Source: Thiotrichaceae bacterium UBA7359
Lineage (GTDB): Bacteria > Pseudomonadota > Gammaproteobacteria > Eutrophobiales > Eutrophobiaceae
Assembly: GCA_905182825.1 (NCBI GenBank)
Contig: CAJJDJ010000113.1
Span: forward strand, 1-9,489
DNA length: 9,489 nt
Direction: 5' to 3'
Shown here: positions 8,109 to 9,489 of the stretch, piece by piece
Layout: the number at the start of each line of letters is the position of its first letter
Numbering within the stretch: position 1 is the stretch's first letter
Notes under the pieces: model-generated
What the model was told of the DNA's origin: nothing
Seen by the model: the letters and a program-made list of their open reading frames with translations, nothing else
Databases searched by the model: none
Translations under genes and position numbers: made by a program

Positions 8109-8995
8109 GGATTGTCTCCTGAAAATAATTCATCCAATTTTTTTTCATAATCATGGTAAGCCAGATAATCATAAAGTTCTTCTCTGGTTTGCATTAAATC
8201 AACTACATTTTTTTGTGTGCCTTCTTCACGTAAGCTTGAATAAATTTTTAATGCTGCGGCATTCATTGCACGAAATGCCGACAGCGGGTACAAGGCCAAA
8301 CTGACATTTACTGAGGCGAGTTCTTCGATGGTAAATAGGGGTGTTGAGCCAAACTCGGTAATATTGGCAAGTACTGGTACACCTACAGCATCGACAAACT
8401 TTTCATACATACTAAGTTCCGTCATTGCTTCAGGAAAAATCATGTCCGCACCCGCTTCAACACAGGCACATGCGCGGTCAATTGCAGAATCTAGTCCTTC
8501 TACTGATAAGGCATCGGTTCTTGCCATAACAACGAAGTCAGAGTCGAACTTAGCATCTACAGCAGCCTTAATTCTATCAACCATCTCTGCTTGAGTAACT
8601 ATCGATTTATTGGGACGATGCCCACAACGTTTTTGTTGAACTTGATCCTCAATATGAACCGCACCTGCTCCAGCTTTAATCATTGAACGTATTGTTCTTG
8701 CTATATTAAATGCTCCGCCCCAACCAGTATCAATATCGACTAATACTGGCAAATTGGTTATGTCTGTGATTCGGCGAAGATCAACTAAGACATCTTCCAT
8801 ACTAGTAATACCCAGATCAGGTACTCCACACGATCCTGCCGCGACACCACCACCTGAGAGATACAAAGCTCGATAACCAGTGGCGTCAGCTAAACGTGCA
8901 TGATACGCATTTACAGCACCCACAACCTGCAATGGTTTTTCTTCTTCAACAGCGAGTCGAAAACGCGCCCCAGCTGAATCAAGATTCTTTTCCAA
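8105..8995 (-). CDS. prpB: 2-methylisocitrate lyase PrpB
   Basis: Splits (2R,3S)-2-methylisocitrate into succinate and pyruvate, the last step of the methylcitrate cycle; cytosolic, Mg2+-dependent, of the isocitrate lyase/PEP mutase superfamily. At 296 residues it is full-length. Visible: SGGGVAAGS (47-55), the metal-site aspartates Asp87 and Asp89 in LVDIDTGWGG, HIEDQV (114-119), the catalytic loop KRCGHRPNK (122-130) with Cys124, MARTDAL (147-153), NITEFGSTPLF (201-211) and ALYPLSAFRAMN (224-235). The start is TTG, not ATG: no in-frame ATG lies upstream before the regulator gene, and the first internal Met (66) would remove the SGGG motif. AAGGAA (9004-9009) lies 8 bases before the TTG, which supports it. 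It is 20 bp after the GntR gene and overlaps prpC by 4 bp. Confidence 0.97.
   Translation of the reverse strand: MEKNLDSAGARFRLAVEEEKPLQVVGAVNAYHARLADATGYRALYLSGGGVAAGSCGVPDLGITSMEDVLVDLRRITDITNLPVLVDIDTGWGGAFNIARTIRSMIKAGAGAVHIEDQVQQKRCGHRPNKSIVTQAEMVDRIKAAVDAKFDSDFVVMARTDALSVEGLDSAIDRACACVEAGADMIFPEAMTELSMYEKFVDAVGVPVLANITEFGSTPLFTIEELASVNVSLALYPLSAFRAMNAAALKIYSSLREEGTQKNVVDLMQTREELYDYLAYHDYEKKLDELFSGDNP
8115..8120 (-). promoter_or_regulatory. ribosome binding site of prpC
   Basis: AGGAGA on the minus strand, 6 bases before the prpC ATG and inside the last codons of prpB. It is the best Shine-Dalgarno match in the window. It confirms the prpC start that overlaps the prpB stop. Confidence 0.85.
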
Positions 8996-9003
8996 TGGAG
9001 TAG

Positions 9004-9009
9004 TTCCTT
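9004..9009 (-). promoter_or_regulatory. ribosome binding site that fixes the TTG start of prpB
   Basis: AAGGAA, at the end of a run of seven A, lies in the 20-bp gap after the GntR stop codon and 8 bases before TTG at 8995-8993. Its spacing selects that TTG over later GTG/TTG codons within the protein. Confidence 0.75.
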
Positions 9010-9015
9010 TTTTTA

Positions 9016-9489
9016 TTAATCTGAAATGGCGAGATGTTCATCGAGCATTTTTTCAACATTTTTACGCGAACTACGGATATGTCTCGACATTAAAAATTGC
9101 GCCAACTCACCATCATGCTGACGGAGAGCATCTACAATAAGTCCATGCTCTACAAATGCTCGTGGCACACGTTTACTCACCATCCCAAACTGATATCGGT
9201 ACAAACGAATTAAGTGATAAAGGTCATTAGAATACATTTCGATCAAATGAGAATTCTGACTACCTTTAATTATTCGACAATGAAAGTCCATCTCACCTTC
9301 TTTTTGATAATAGCTTTGATCTTGCTTAATTTGTTGATCATGCTTGTCGAGCAGCACATCTAGTTCATTAAGTTCCTTATCAGTCATATTTTCAGCAGCT
9401 TGTCTTGCAGCTAAACCTTCAAGTGACTCACGGATAAGATAAATCTCAACTAAATGCTGTCTCGTCAATGAGATGACGCGTGCGCCCAC
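9016..9489 (-). CDS. GntR-family regulator, FCD domain, 5' end beyond window (partial)
   Basis: The C-terminal 157 residues of a FadR-subfamily (FCD) GntR transcription factor, probably the local regulator of propionate genes. The reading frame runs open to the window edge. The first codon seen is a GTG that is almost certainly an internal valine, because the N-terminal winged-helix DNA-binding domain (usually about 70-80 residues) is missing. Visible FCD features: EIYLIRESLEGLAARQAAENMT (starting at residue 15 of the fragment), EMDFHCRIIKGSQNSHLIEMY (starting at 66), and histidines at 70, 115 and 137. These fit the metal/ligand pocket of this domain, with Glu66 where Asp is more common. Its stop is 20 bp before prpB, so it probably shares that transcript. 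The effector is likely a methylcitrate-cycle intermediate, by analogy and position only. The gene symbol is left open because propionate regulators differ between lineages. Confidence 0.9.
   Translation of the reverse strand: MGARVISLTRQHLVEIYLIRESLEGLAARQAAENMTDKELNELDVLLDKHDQQIKQDQSYYQKEGEMDFHCRIIKGSQNSHLIEMYSNDLYHLIRLYRYQFGMVSKRVPRAFVEHGLIVDALRQHDGELAQFLMSRHIRSSRKNVEKMLDEHLAISD

Noticed and set aside
7183..8594. Plus-strand reading frames opposite prpC and prpB (7183-7380, 7904-8104, 8074-8304, 8328-8594)
   Set aside because: Antisense to strongly conserved enzymes; their composition follows the opposite strand and no start signals were seen.
9487..9489. GTG at the right edge as the start of the GntR gene
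   Set aside because: Starting here would leave an FCD domain without its DNA-binding domain; the frame is open to the edge, so it is a fragment and the GTG is an internal valine codon.
1..9489. Search for a mobile element, CRISPR array, defence locus, tRNA/rRNA or long repeats
   Set aside because: No repeated spacer pattern, terminal repeats, transposase or integrase motifs, or RNA gene signatures were seen; the window is filled by seven metabolic or regulatory genes of consistent composition.

Overview
The window is a chromosomal central-metabolism locus from an AT-rich Gram-negative bacterium. Protein families, gene order and regulator type (GntR next to prpB-prpC, a PpsR-controlled PEP synthase) fit a low-GC gammaproteobacterium. 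I cannot name the genus from the sequence alone. There is no sign of phage, transposon, CRISPR, rRNA or tRNA. Nearly all of the window is coding, with gaps of 20 to 109 bases.

Layout: one gene, a malonyl-CoA synthetase (matB-like, 54-1568), lies on the plus strand. It converges on a six-gene minus-strand run. In transcription order (right to left) the run is: a GntR/FCD regulator (9489-9016, N-terminus beyond the window edge), prpB methylisocitrate lyase (8995-8105), prpC 2-methylcitrate synthase (8108-6954), ppsR PEP synthase regulatory kinase/phosphorylase (6876-6046), ppsA PEP synthase (6001-3617) and prpE propionyl-CoA synthetase (3507-1621). Gaps in that run are 20 bp, a 4-bp overlap, 77, 44 and 109 bp, so one operon is plausible, perhaps with internal promoters before ppsR and prpE.

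The genes form one route. PrpE activates propionate. PrpC condenses propionyl-CoA with oxaloacetate. After isomerisation by enzymes not encoded here, PrpB splits 2-methylisocitrate into succinate and pyruvate. PpsA turns pyruvate into PEP for gluconeogenesis, and PpsR sets PpsA activity. The methylcitrate dehydratase step (prpD, or acnD/prpF) is absent from the window. matB adds an entry point for malonate (or methylmalonate).

The most notable points are the physical insertion of ppsR-ppsA into a propionate operon, a glycine at the usual hinge aspartate position of PrpE, and the TTG start of prpB. I found no credible undescribed system; this is recognisable metabolism in an informative arrangement.
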